A stretch of 64,000 bases of DNA, taken from positions 1,178,001 through 1,242,000 of the forward strand of contig OY761541.1 in NCBI GenBank assembly GCA_963664625.1, written 5' to 3'. Each line of letters begins with the position of its first letter. Positions within the stretch are counted from its first letter, which is position 1. The notes under the pieces are model-generated. The model had not been told where the DNA came from. It saw only the letters and a list, made by a program, of their open reading frames with translations, and made no database searches. This document shows, one piece after another, positions 50,422-58,308 of this stretch. Position numbers and translations under genes: made by a program. Origin of the DNA: CBDCFV01 sp963664625. GTDB taxonomy: Bacteria; Chloroflexota; Dehalococcoidia; Lucifugimonadales; UBA3495.

Positions 50422-50970
50422 CTAGCTGAAGAAGTAACTCACAGGACAGGCAAAGCCGGGCAACAAATCGCCTCCGTCCAAGGTATCCTCAATGCCCAGC
50501 GTTACGGGTTCAGCGTTGGGCCGGTAGACGGTGATGGTAGCGGTATCCGGGTCGGCTACCCAGACCTGACGCGAGCCGAAACGGAGACACATGGCCGCTT
50601 TCTCCGCCAGTTCATGCCAGGAATTGTTAGGAGACTTGACCTCTACGACCAAGTCGGGGGCCAGTTCCGGGTAGCCTTGCGTACTCTCAGGGACACGGCC
50701 CGGGGCTATCCAAGCTACATCGGGCGCGCGCACGGTATCAGGGTCTCTTTCCAGCCTGTAGCCGGGATCGCCGACCAAGACCTCTCCATAATTGCCGGCG
50801 GCTTCGGTATGGTTTCCCAAGGCGCGGTCGAATTTGCTTGCTACTCTGGCGTGCGGGTGTCCGACAGGCATCTTCTCGACTAGTACTCCCCGGACAAGCT
50901 CGTACCGCTTGCCGTCCTCGGGCATCATCAGCAGTTCTTCGGCGGTAATCAGGCTGCGCGCGGTAGCCAT
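50422..50970 (-). CDS. Uma2-family (DUF820) restriction-endonuclease-like protein
   Basis: The 182-residue protein has the Uma2 fold: DGKRYELVRGVLVEKMPVGH, APDVAWIAPGRVPESTQGYP and LAPDLVVEVKSPNNSWHELA. Its PD-(D/E)xK site is formed by Asp in APDVAWI and the Glu-x-Lys of VEVKS. The family is frequent in cyanobacteria and Chloroflexota; its role is not established. It looks intact. Confidence 0.85.
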   Translation of the reverse strand: MATARSLITAEELLMMPEDGKRYELVRGVLVEKMPVGHPHARVASKFDRALGNHTEAAGNYGEVLVGDPGYRLERDPDTVRAPDVAWIAPGRVPESTQGYPELAPDLVVEVKSPNNSWHELAEKAAMCLRFGSRQVWVADPDTATITVYRPNAEPVTLGIEDTLDGGDLLPGFACPVSYFFS

Positions 50971-51099
50971 GGAACGTCACCGGTCCGGTCAGGGATTCCA
51001 ACAAGGGTATTTTAGCACGGCGTCGTCCCGTCAACTGCGGGAATATTGCGCCCGGAGTTGGCGGAAGCCGATGTTGGGAAACTGAGAGACCCGTCGGCT

Positions 51100-51708
51100 T
51101 CAGGCTACGGGGGAGAGGAGGGACTGTTCCAGTGATTGCTGGAACTCGGAAAGGGCCTGTTTCTCTTGGGGACCCAACCGCTCGGAAAGCCAGTTCAGGA
51201 CCCAGCCTTTTTCCTCAGCTTCATCGTCCACCAGCAGATGGCGGATGATGTCGAGTTGCTGATCGTTGTCGAAACGTTCGCGGATTTCCGGCAAGATGAA
51301 GGCCTCTTCGCTCTCCAGGTGGTCGTCCTGGGCGATGCGCAACTGGACCACGGCGCCGTAGAGGTGGCGCTGGGTGCGGGCGATCAACTTCATCTTGCCG
51401 ATCTCGTCTTCCAACACCATCATGACGTCTTCCAGCCGGTCGTTGATGGCGGCGTGCTCTTTCTCGGCGTCCTTGGCGGGGGTGAAGCCACCCAAGGCGG
51501 GCGTCATGTACATGTCTTCCTGCTCGGTGTGGAACATCAAAGCGGCGGCCCAACGGATGAAGTCATTACGGATAAGCTGGAGGGTGGCGTCGTCGGCATC
51601 GAATTCCCGGATGGACTGTTCCAAGGCGGCTGCCTCGCTGCGGAGGGCGGTGTGGAGGAGGAACATTACGTCTATGGGGCTCTCCAGCCGTATCACATCG
51701 GTTGTCAT
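51100..51708 (-). CDS. Hemerythrin-like HHE domain protein
   Basis: The 202-residue helical protein has the metal-ligand pattern of hemerythrin-like proteins: FLLHTALRSEAAAL, ALMFHTEQEDMY, KEHAAIND and QDDHLESEEAF, each on a separate helix. It would bind a di-iron centre and oxygen, NO or act in redox sensing. ATG 51708 follows AGGAGATGAG. Confidence 0.8.
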   Translation of the reverse strand: MTTDVIRLESPIDVMFLLHTALRSEAAALEQSIREFDADDATLQLIRNDFIRWAAALMFHTEQEDMYMTPALGGFTPAKDAEKEHAAINDRLEDVMMVLEDEIGKMKLIARTQRHLYGAVVQLRIAQDDHLESEEAFILPEIRERFDNDQQLDIIRHLLVDDEAEEKGWVLNWLSERLGPQEKQALSEFQQSLEQSLLSPVA

Positions 51709-51937
51709 TTCTCATCTCCTGAACGGATGCCAAGTGACTTCCTGAGCGCCGCCTCCCAGCGTCCGACCACCACACCACGAAGGAAACAACATACCACTTA
51801 CCTGTAAAGGGCTAAGATAGCCACGCAAGCGATTATTTGTCAAGATAATATTGTGTGATATACAGCATTAAAAACTAACGCGATGAAAGTTGCATGACAT
51901 AAGGAATTTGCGGACCGCGGGAAGAGGGGCTTGGGGG

Positions 51938-53062
51938 CTAGACTTGGAATGAGACGGTCTCCATCGCAGCGACCAAGCGCTGGCAGTCCGGGAGGTCCCT
52001 TATGCCTATGCGAATATAGGAAGGGAGGCCGAAAGAGGCGCAGTCACGGACGAAAATGCCCAAGCGCATAAGCCGGTCCCGCCAGAGCTGGGCATCCGCC
52101 ACGTCGACCAGCACGAAGTTGGCGGTTGACGGCAGCACGGTCAGTCCCAGCCGGTCGAGGCGGTCCGCCAAGTAGTCCTTGGCTTCATCGACCGCGTCCT
52201 TTGCCCGGGACAGGTAACCGGTGTCGGCGAGGGCCGCCAGGCCGGCGGCCTGGGCGAATCCGTTGACGCTCCAGTCGGGCTGGAGCGCGGCCAGTTGGTC
52301 GATGACGCCGGTGGAAGCGACCGCGTAGCCGAGCCTCAAGCTGGTCAGCGCGTAGTCCTTGGTCATGGAACGCAGGAGGACTACGTTGCCTTCCAAGGCC
52401 AAGCCCAAGCTGTCCCAAGGGTCGTCTACGAAGGATATGTAGGCCTCGTCTATGACCAGCAGGCCCTCGCCAGAGGCGGTTGCTGCGGCCAAGGTCTTCA
52501 CTTCCTCTTTGTCCAGGAAGACGCCGGTGGGGTTGTTGGGGTTGCATACGAACACCAGCCGGGGCAGGTCCTCCCTTATGCGAGACGACGCTTCTTCCAT
52601 GTCCCACCGGAAGGGTGGGCATAGTTGCGCTTGAAAGTCGGATATGGCTACGCCCATCAAGCCGCACGCTCCGGCGTACTCTCCATAGGTGGGGGACAGT
52701 TGCAGGGCGGAGTAGTTTCCGGCAGGGGACTCGCCGGACAGGAAGGCGCGCGCCAGCAGGTGGATAATTTCGGTGGAGCCGTTGCCGACCAGGATGTTAT
52801 CTATGGGAATTTCTGGGGGAACTTCCCGGTCCCGCGACAGGTGGGCCGACAGTTCTTCCCGAAGGACCAGGCAGTGGGGGTCAGGATAGGCCCCCAGATC
52901 AACCTTGCGCAGGGCCTCCCAGACCCCTTCCGGCGGCCCTATGGGGCTGACGCTGGCGCTGAAGTCCAGGACGTCTTCGGGGTCCAGCCCCAGGGCGCGG
53001 AGTTCCTCGGGCTTGACCCCACCGTGCACCGGGCGGCCCGGCGCGGGGTCGTGAGCTGTCAT
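51938..53062 (-). CDS. CobD/HisC-like PLP aminotransferase (L-threonine-phosphate decarboxylase type)
   Basis: The 374-residue fold-type I protein has VHGGVKPEELRALGLDPED, FSASVSPIGPPEGVWEALRK, NILVGNGSTEIIHLLARAFL, VFVCNPNNPTGVFLDKEEVK and the PLP lysine in SMTKDYALTSLRLGYAVA. It could be histidinol-phosphate aminotransferase or threonine-phosphate decarboxylase (CobD in Salmonella naming). It is 16 bp downstream of cbiB, and CbiB uses the decarboxylase product, so the latter role is favoured by context. Confidence 0.8.
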   Translation of the reverse strand: MTAHDPAPGRPVHGGVKPEELRALGLDPEDVLDFSASVSPIGPPEGVWEALRKVDLGAYPDPHCLVLREELSAHLSRDREVPPEIPIDNILVGNGSTEIIHLLARAFLSGESPAGNYSALQLSPTYGEYAGACGLMGVAISDFQAQLCPPFRWDMEEASSRIREDLPRLVFVCNPNNPTGVFLDKEEVKTLAAATASGEGLLVIDEAYISFVDDPWDSLGLALEGNVVLLRSMTKDYALTSLRLGYAVASTGVIDQLAALQPDWSVNGFAQAAGLAALADTGYLSRAKDAVDEAKDYLADRLDRLGLTVLPSTANFVLVDVADAQLWRDRLMRLGIFVRDCASFGLPSYIRIGIRDLPDCQRLVAAMETVSFQV

Positions 53063-53078
53063 ACGATCGACTGCCGCA

Positions 53079-54020
53079 TCAAATAAACTGCGTCCTGACG
53101 TATGTCAAGGCCAGAGCCGCGGCCAAGCTCATGCCTGCCACAAGGTACATTGAACGGATAGTGCGGGTAATGTCCATCGGCTCCAACTGCCTTATCGCGT
53201 CGCCCAAGCGATAGTGGCCGACCTTTTCCAATTGTACGCCGAGGGCGCCGGCCATGCCGCTCATGGCCCATCCGGCGTTGGGGCTTTCGGTACGCCCGTG
53301 ATCGCGCCACATTATCCTCCAGGCGCTGCCTGCCCTTTGACCTGGCAGCGCCGTGCTCGCCAGCACCAGCAATACGCCGGAGATGCGGGCGGGTATAAGG
53401 TTCACCAAGTCATCCAGGCGGGCGGCAGCCTTGCCGAGGTATTCGTAGCGACCATGATAACCTATCATGCTGTCCAGCGTGTTTATGGCCCGGTAGGCCA
53501 CCGCGCCGGGCACGCCGAACAGGGCGAAGGCCAGCCAAGGGCCGATGAAGCTGTCGCACATGTTCTCGGACACCGATTCTATGGCGGCGGCGGTGGCCAG
53601 TTCCGGAGTTAGTTGGGACGGGTCACGGCTGACCAAGGATGACATCCGGGCCCTGACTTGGTCGATATTGCCGTCAAGCAACAGGTCCCGCACATCGGCG
53701 GCAACACCGTGGAGCATCCGCACCGAGAAGGTGGTCTTGAGCATCACCGCTCCCACGAGGAAGAAGGCGATGGTGTGGAGTCCCTTCAACCATTCCAGTA
53801 GAAAAAACGCCCCGGCAGTCCACGCCCCCGTTATCAGCACCACAACCACAACTCCGGCTATCAGGCCGGCTCGGGGAGACTTGGGGGCCAACCGGTCGGC
53901 GATGGACACAGTACGGCCAATCCAGACCGTGGGATGTAGCCATGTCGGCGGCTCCCCCAACGCTAGGTCGAGGGCGACAGCCAAGGGGAGCATCGCCAGC
54001 AGTTCGTAACCGTGCAGCAT
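53079..54020 (-). CDS. cbiB: Adenosylcobinamide-phosphate synthase
   Basis: CbiB joins aminopropanol phosphate to adenosylcobyric acid. The 313-residue membrane protein has PLAVALDLALGEPPTWLHP, the HPTVWIGRTVSIADRL segment, ESVSENMCDSFIGPWLAF and TLDSMIGYHGRYEYLGKAAA, the family signature. Several hydrophobic helices lie in the first 110 residues and the C-terminus. It is separated from cobS by a small TA-like pair. Confidence 0.93.
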   Translation of the reverse strand: MLHGYELLAMLPLAVALDLALGEPPTWLHPTVWIGRTVSIADRLAPKSPRAGLIAGVVVVVLITGAWTAGAFFLLEWLKGLHTIAFFLVGAVMLKTTFSVRMLHGVAADVRDLLLDGNIDQVRARMSSLVSRDPSQLTPELATAAAIESVSENMCDSFIGPWLAFALFGVPGAVAYRAINTLDSMIGYHGRYEYLGKAAARLDDLVNLIPARISGVLLVLASTALPGQRAGSAWRIMWRDHGRTESPNAGWAMSGMAGALGVQLEKVGHYRLGDAIRQLEPMDITRTIRSMYLVAGMSLAAALALTYVRTQFI

Positions 54021-54050
54021 GGCTAAGGGATTGCTCCGGCTCCGTTGGCA

Positions 54051-54545
54051 CTATAGATTGAGTGCGGGCAATTGACCTTCCCAGTATGGCTCGGTAACTC
54101 GAACTCCTTCTATGGGAGCATCCTCAAAATGCTGAGAGAAACGCTTGTCCCACACCAGAAGCACATCACACTGCAACCGGATGGCGGTGGCAAGGTGAAT
54201 CGAGTCGATGGTCGTGATGCCATACTCAGCCCCCAACGCTTGGGCTTTCTCGGCAATTTCACGCGTAACGTCAATGGTGTGAATAAATTGGTGCTCAAAG
54301 AACTCCCGGATTTGCCGGAGTTCCGCCTCGTCCAACCGGTCGGTTCGTGATTGGATGCGCCTCACTTCGGCGATAGTGACGGTGGATGTGTAGATGTGGT
54401 AATGGCAGGCTTCAGCGTCATTCAGGATGTGCTGGGTGATCTCCCACCTCACCAATCCTCCAGGACATACAATCTCCTCTCGTTTTATATGAGCAAGGAA
54501 GACCGAGGAATCCAGATAAGGTCTGAGGAACGGTTCAGCCATCAC
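54051..54545 (-). CDS. PIN-domain (VapC-like) ribonuclease toxin
   Basis: The 164-residue protein has the acidic PIN residues: PYLDSSVFLAHIKREEI near the start, STVTIAEVRRIQSRTDRLDE, ITTIDSIHLATAIRLQCDVL and LLVWDKRFSQHFEDAPIEGV. PIN toxins cleave RNA. It overlaps the preceding gene by 11 bp, a typical TA arrangement. The pair sits inside the cobalamin run between cobS and cbiB. Confidence 0.85.
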   Translation of the reverse strand: MMAEPFLRPYLDSSVFLAHIKREEIVCPGGLVRWEITQHILNDAEACHYHIYTSTVTIAEVRRIQSRTDRLDEAELRQIREFFEHQFIHTIDVTREIAEKAQALGAEYGITTIDSIHLATAIRLQCDVLLVWDKRFSQHFEDAPIEGVRVTEPYWEGQLPALNL

Positions 54546-54891
54546 GCAGTTGCCGGATGTGTTCCTCTATACTCAAGTCACCCGTGATATCCGGTGCCAT
54601 ACCGAGCATGTCGGCGATAGAAGGAAGTTCATTCTCCTTCTTTAACGTCCGCAGACGGTCTACTTCGACTTTGACAGGTTCTCCGGCGGCGTTGTAGGAC
54701 ACGACACCGGAAACAATCACCCTGCGACCGAGACTGCTGATAACTTGCTCCTCAATTGCCACAGGGAAATTACACCTGATGGCTTTATTGGTTATGGCAT
54801 GATAGACATTGAACCGTCGTGTTCGGGAATGGATCGAGACGAGTTCGAGCCTTCCTTCAACGGAACCGATACTCTCGTTATGCACTTCCAT
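54535..54891 (-). CDS. Putative antitoxin paired with the PIN protein
   Basis: The 118-residue protein has a strand-rich N-terminal half (SVEGRLELVSIHSRTRRFNV, VISSLGRRVIVSGVVSYNAA) and a C-terminal helical tail (IADMLGMAPDITGDLSIEEH). No known antitoxin fold is recognised. Its overlap with the downstream PIN gene suggests that it neutralises it. ATG 54891 is chosen; an upstream in-frame ATG at 54975 is possible. Confidence 0.55.
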   Translation of the reverse strand: MEVHNESIGSVEGRLELVSIHSRTRRFNVYHAITNKAIRCNFPVAIEEQVISSLGRRVIVSGVVSYNAAGEPVKVEVDRLRTLKKENELPSIADMLGMAPDITGDLSIEEHIRQLRDG

Positions 54892-55018
54892 CAGCACTTG
54901 CACCTTCCGGACACCATCCACTTCAGGGTTCCATCCCGGCCCGGAAAAGCTCCAAAAGAGGAATTGGACAACCAATACGGATTATTGATTGGATACGCCG
55001 GGCAATTATACATGCGAA

Positions 55019-55897
55019 CTACAACAGAAAAACAATCGGCGTCAGCCAACCTTGGTGGGCCAGGGCTACGGCCCCGGCAAGGACTGCCACCTCGGAGATT
55101 TCGTTGACTGCGCCGTAGGAGTCGCCGGTGAGGCCGCCGAAGGCGCGGGTCATAATCCATCCGGCGGCCAGGGCCAGGAAGGTGACCCCGGCGAAAAGGA
55201 CAAGCCCGCCGAAGCCGCCCAGGACCAGTGACGCGGCCAATGCCGTCAGGGCCGCAGTTAGGTTGGCGATCTTGGCGTTGCCTTGGTGGAAGGGTGAGCC
55301 GAGGCCCTGCTGCCTGACGTAGGGGAAAGCGCCAAGGCAGACCACCATGGCCCAGCGGGACAGGGTGGGGAACAGCAGCAGCGCCAGGACTTTGCCGGGC
55401 TGCGCCTCGAAGGCCGCTGCCCTGAGTATGGTGATACTGGCCACTCCACCGCCGATGGAGTGTGGGTCCAGCAACGACAGCAGGGCGGCGAACTTGAGGA
55501 GAATGAGCATCGAGCCGGCGACGACGCCGAAAGCTCCCACATGGGGGTCTTTCATAATTTCCAATCGGCGTTCCTTGGTGTAGCCGCCGAAGAGACTGTC
55601 GCAGACGTCCATGAGGCCGTCGAGGTGCAGTCCCCTGGTTGCGATGACCATGACAACCAGCAGGACGGCCGCCGTCAGGTACACGGGGAATACTCGGGAG
55701 GAGCCAAACTCCACGACGACCAGCACCAAGCCCAGCAACAGGCCCACAAATGGGAAGAAGGCCCTGGAATTGCTTACGGCGCGCTGGCCGGAGGGCTGGC
55801 CCGGCGATATGGAACGTCCGATGGGAAGGACGGTGAGGAAACCGACCGCCGCCCGCAGGGGTTCCAGCCAGAAGGAGATGAGCGGGATGGACCTCAA
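55019..55897 (-). CDS. cobS: Adenosylcobinamide-GDP ribazoletransferase
   Basis: CobS joins adenosylcobinamide-GDP to alpha-ribazole, making adenosylcobalamin. The 292-residue membrane protein has an N-terminal AAVGFLTVLPIGRS segment, the family's DGLMDVCDSLFGGYTKERRL motif with its acidic residues, IMKDPHVGAFGVVAG and later hydrophobic helices. The start is TTG 55897 with AAGGGA upstream; the frame runs on to 56176 but that part is antisense to cobT. Confidence 0.9.
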   Translation of the reverse strand: MRSIPLISFWLEPLRAAVGFLTVLPIGRSISPGQPSGQRAVSNSRAFFPFVGLLLGLVLVVVEFGSSRVFPVYLTAAVLLVVMVIATRGLHLDGLMDVCDSLFGGYTKERRLEIMKDPHVGAFGVVAGSMLILLKFAALLSLLDPHSIGGGVASITILRAAAFEAQPGKVLALLLFPTLSRWAMVVCLGAFPYVRQQGLGSPFHQGNAKIANLTAALTALAASLVLGGFGGLVLFAGVTFLALAAGWIMTRAFGGLTGDSYGAVNEISEVAVLAGAVALAHQGWLTPIVFLL

Positions 55898-55926
55898 CCG
55901 GCGGTCCCTTTCGCCGTCCGGCGGGA

Positions 55927-57009
55927 TCAGTGGCCGTCCTCGCTGTCTATGCGCTCCGAAACACCGGCGTCGGCGAAGGTTGCCATCTCGGACAGGCACT
56001 TGGCGGCGGCCTCTATGATGTGCATGGCCAGAGCCGCGCCGGTGCCCTCGCCCAAGCGCATCCCCATGTCGAGGAACGGGACCAATTGCATCTTGTCCAA
56101 GGCTATGCGGTGTCCCGGCTCGACGGACTGGTGCGAGGCTATCAGGTGCGGGCCAATGGCGGGGGCCAAAGCCCAAGCAATCAGCGCCGCCGCGCCGGAA
56201 ATGAACCCGTCCACCACCGCCGGGCGGTTGGCGGCCGCGGTGCCAAGCATGACGCCGGCCAGCACGCCGATTTCAAACCCGCCTACCTTAGTCAGCACGT
56301 CCAGGCCGTCGGCGGCGTCGGGCCGGTTGACCTTAATGGACCGGCGTACCACCTCGATCTTGCGGGCAAGGCCGGGGTCGTCGACGCCGGTGCCGCGCCC
56401 GGTGGTCACCTCCGGGTCCGCGCCAGTGATGACTGCGGTGATGGCGCTGGAGGGAGTGGTGTTGCCGATGCCCATGTCGCCGCAGGCTATCAGGTTCGCG
56501 CCCTCGGCAATCTGCTCGCGGGCCGCTTCAATACCGGTCTCGATGCACTGGACGGCCTGCTCCCGGCTCATGGCGGGGCCAACGGCCATGTTGGCGGTGC
56601 CGCGGGCGACTTTGACCGACCGCAGGGCCGGGTTGGGCGCAAGGTCGGCGGCGACGCCCGCGTCCAGCACTACTATGTCCGCCCCGGCATGGCGGGCCAG
56701 CACGTTTATCGCCGCGCCGCCGTTGATGAAGTTCATCACCATGGCGGGAGTAACATCCTGTGGGTAGGCGCTGACTCCCTCGGCCACCACGCCGTGGTCG
56801 CCGGCGGCCAGTATTACCGTCTTGCGCGATATCCGGGGCATGGGGTCGCGGAATATGCCCGCTAGGGTGATGGACAGTTCCTCCAAGAGGCCCAAGCTGC
56901 CTTGAGGCTTGGTCAGCGTATCCTGGCGCGCGCGGGCCGCATCCATCGCCGCCGTGTCCAGCGGCAGTATGTCAGCCAGCGTCTCGTCGATCAGCGGGGA
57001 GATAGTCAT
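55927..57009 (-). CDS. cobT: Nicotinate-nucleotide--dimethylbenzimidazole phosphoribosyltransferase
   Basis: CobT makes alpha-ribazole phosphate for the lower loop of B12. The 360-residue protein has TKPQGSLGLLEELSITLAGI, AAGDHGVVAEGVSAYPQDVT, FINGGAAINVLARHAGADIV, GDMGIGNTTPSSAI and the catalytic glutamate in GMRLGEGTGAALAM. It is followed by cobS after 29 bp. Confidence 0.95.
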   Translation of the reverse strand: MTISPLIDETLADILPLDTAAMDAARARQDTLTKPQGSLGLLEELSITLAGIFRDPMPRISRKTVILAAGDHGVVAEGVSAYPQDVTPAMVMNFINGGAAINVLARHAGADIVVLDAGVAADLAPNPALRSVKVARGTANMAVGPAMSREQAVQCIETGIEAAREQIAEGANLIACGDMGIGNTTPSSAITAVITGADPEVTTGRGTGVDDPGLARKIEVVRRSIKVNRPDAADGLDVLTKVGGFEIGVLAGVMLGTAAANRPAVVDGFISGAAALIAWALAPAIGPHLIASHQSVEPGHRIALDKMQLVPFLDMGMRLGEGTGAALAMHIIEAAAKCLSEMATFADAGVSERIDSEDGH

Positions 57010-57019
57010 TGCGGCTCCT

Positions 57020-57403
57020 CTAGGCTTGTTCTTCCGGTAGCAGGCCGGGTCGAATCCTGAATCGCCCGTTCTTGAATATCATCACGCGGTCCTGCAGCGC
57101 TTTTGGGTCGACCCTGTCGAAAATCTGTTCAAGGGACTTCATCGTCTCTTCTTCGGTGGTGTACTTCAACCTTAATCGAATCACCCCGCAATGCGTGCCT
57201 ACCGGAAAATCCAGGCCGTTGGCAAAGTCCGTGTCAAAGGTGATTATCAGGCAATCGTTGGCTTGCGCCCAAGCGAAAACTTCGGAGTCCGGCCTGCTCC
57301 GCAACCCAACGTCGCATACGTGAAACACTTCCCATGACGGTTGACGGGTCCGAAGCGATTCCCGGACTGCTGTCGGGATACCTTCATCAAGCAGAATCTT
57401 AAT
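57020..57403 (-). CDS. DUF5615 PIN-like protein (probable toxin) with ATT start
   Basis: The 127-residue protein starts IKILLDEGIPTAVRESLRTR. Family members usually begin M-K-I-L-L-D-E-G, so the ATT at 57403-57401 occupies the position of the start ATG. The rest fits: VCDVGLRSRPDSEVFAWAQA, LIITFDTDFANGLDFPV, with acidic PIN-like residues. A GTG-like start is absent: a TGA precedes the frame. The GGAG about 11 bases upstream is a plausible ribosome site. The gene follows the DUF433 gene by 7 bp and is part of a TA-like pair inside the cobalamin run. Confidence 0.7.
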   Translation of the reverse strand: MKILLDEGIPTAVRESLRTRQPSWEVFHVCDVGLRSRPDSEVFAWAQANDCLIITFDTDFANGLDFPVGTHCGVIRLRLKYTTEEETMKSLEQIFDRVDPKALQDRVMIFKNGRFRIRPGLLPEEQA

Positions 57404-57410
57404 GGCTGGT

Positions 57411-57644
57411 CTAGCTCCAGTCCGGGATAATCAGTGTCTCCTCTTCGACCACTTCCCGAGCGTATTCCAGTGCAGCCACTACGTCCTCTTTACACAGGCT
57501 CGGATAGCTCTTCAGGATGCCGTCTATCGTGGCGCCGCCGGCGAACTGGCCGAGGATGGTCCCAACCATTATGCGAGTGCCACGAATCGTGGGTTTACCG
57601 CTGCAAATGTCCCGCTTTGCAACGATGCGAGGTAGTTCTTCCAT
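57411..57644 (-). CDS. DUF433 protein (probable antitoxin)
   Basis: The 77-residue protein matches DUF433: KRDICSGKPTIRGTRIMVGT, ILGQFAGGATIDGILKSYPS, VVAALEYAREVVEEE. Such proteins have a helix-turn-helix-like fold and are often encoded just before a DUF5615 PIN-like gene, as here. It is likely to neutralise it. Confidence 0.85.
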   Translation of the reverse strand: MEELPRIVAKRDICSGKPTIRGTRIMVGTILGQFAGGATIDGILKSYPSLCKEDVVAALEYAREVVEEETLIIPDWS

Positions 57645-57661
57645 AGCGTCTTCTCCGCTTC

Positions 57662-58234
57662 CTAAAACTCAATCCCCGGCTGGGCTTTTATGCCCTGCTG
57701 GTAAGGGTGCTTGACCACGTTCATCTCGGTGACCAAGTCGGCGAACTCGACCAACTCCGGGGGGGCGTGGCGGCCGGTGATGATGATGTGCTGCATGTCG
57801 GGGCGGTTCCGCAGTATTTCCAGGACCTCTTCCACGGGTATCCACCCGTAGTGCATGGGGTAGGTAAACTCGTCCAGGACTATGACGTCGTGCTGGCCGG
57901 AGGCGATGACCTCCTTGCAGTCCTCCCAATGGGCCCGCGCCAGGTCGGCGGTCTGGTCCAGGTCCCTGGAGCGCCACGTAAAACCGTCGCCCATAGCGCG
58001 CATCTCTACGCCGATCTTCTTGGCGGCGCGCTGCTCGCCGAAGTTGGCGGTGGAGTGCTTGATGAACTGGAGCATGACGACCTTCAGGTCCCTGCCCCAA
58101 GCGCGGAACAGGACGCCCATGGCGGCGGTGGTCTTGCCCTTGCCGTTGCCGGTGTTGACGATCACCAGTCCCTTGTTGATCCGTGGGCCCTTCACCGACT
58201 GGGGGCCTTCCTGCGTGCTTTCCTGGGTGCTCAT
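57662..58234 (-). CDS. cobO: Cob(I)yrinic acid a,c-diamide adenosyltransferase
   Basis: CobO (BtuR/CobA type) adenosylates the corrin cobalt using ATP. The 190-residue protein shows the P-loop VNTGNGKGKTTAAMG, RAWGRDLKVVMLQFIKHSTA, the VLDEFTYPMHYGWIPVEEVL segment and HHIIITGRHAP-type ending. It lies 74 bp downstream of cbiA, and is followed by the DUF433/DUF5615 pair. Confidence 0.94.
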   Translation of the reverse strand: MSTQESTQEGPQSVKGPRINKGLVIVNTGNGKGKTTAAMGVLFRAWGRDLKVVMLQFIKHSTANFGEQRAAKKIGVEMRAMGDGFTWRSRDLDQTADLARAHWEDCKEVIASGQHDVIVLDEFTYPMHYGWIPVEEVLEILRNRPDMQHIIITGRHAPPELVEFADLVTEMNVVKHPYQQGIKAQPGIEF

Positions 58235-58281
58235 AGTGTGTCAACCTCCGGTTAAGATGGGACGCGGATTGAAGAGTATAG

Positions 58282-58305
58282 ATTCCCGCCTTCGCGGGAA
58301 TGACG
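58282..58305. repeat. Dispersed palindrome between cobO and cbiA
   Basis: ATTCCCGCCTTCGCGGGAAT is followed by GACG. It is the best-conserved of the six related palindromes. Confidence 0.75.
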
Positions 58306-58308
58306 ATT

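Noticed and set aside
55898..56176. N-terminal extension of cobS
   Set aside because: The extra 93 codons overlap cobT in antisense fashion and are Arg/Gly/His-rich without similarity to CobS; the TTG at 55897 fits better.
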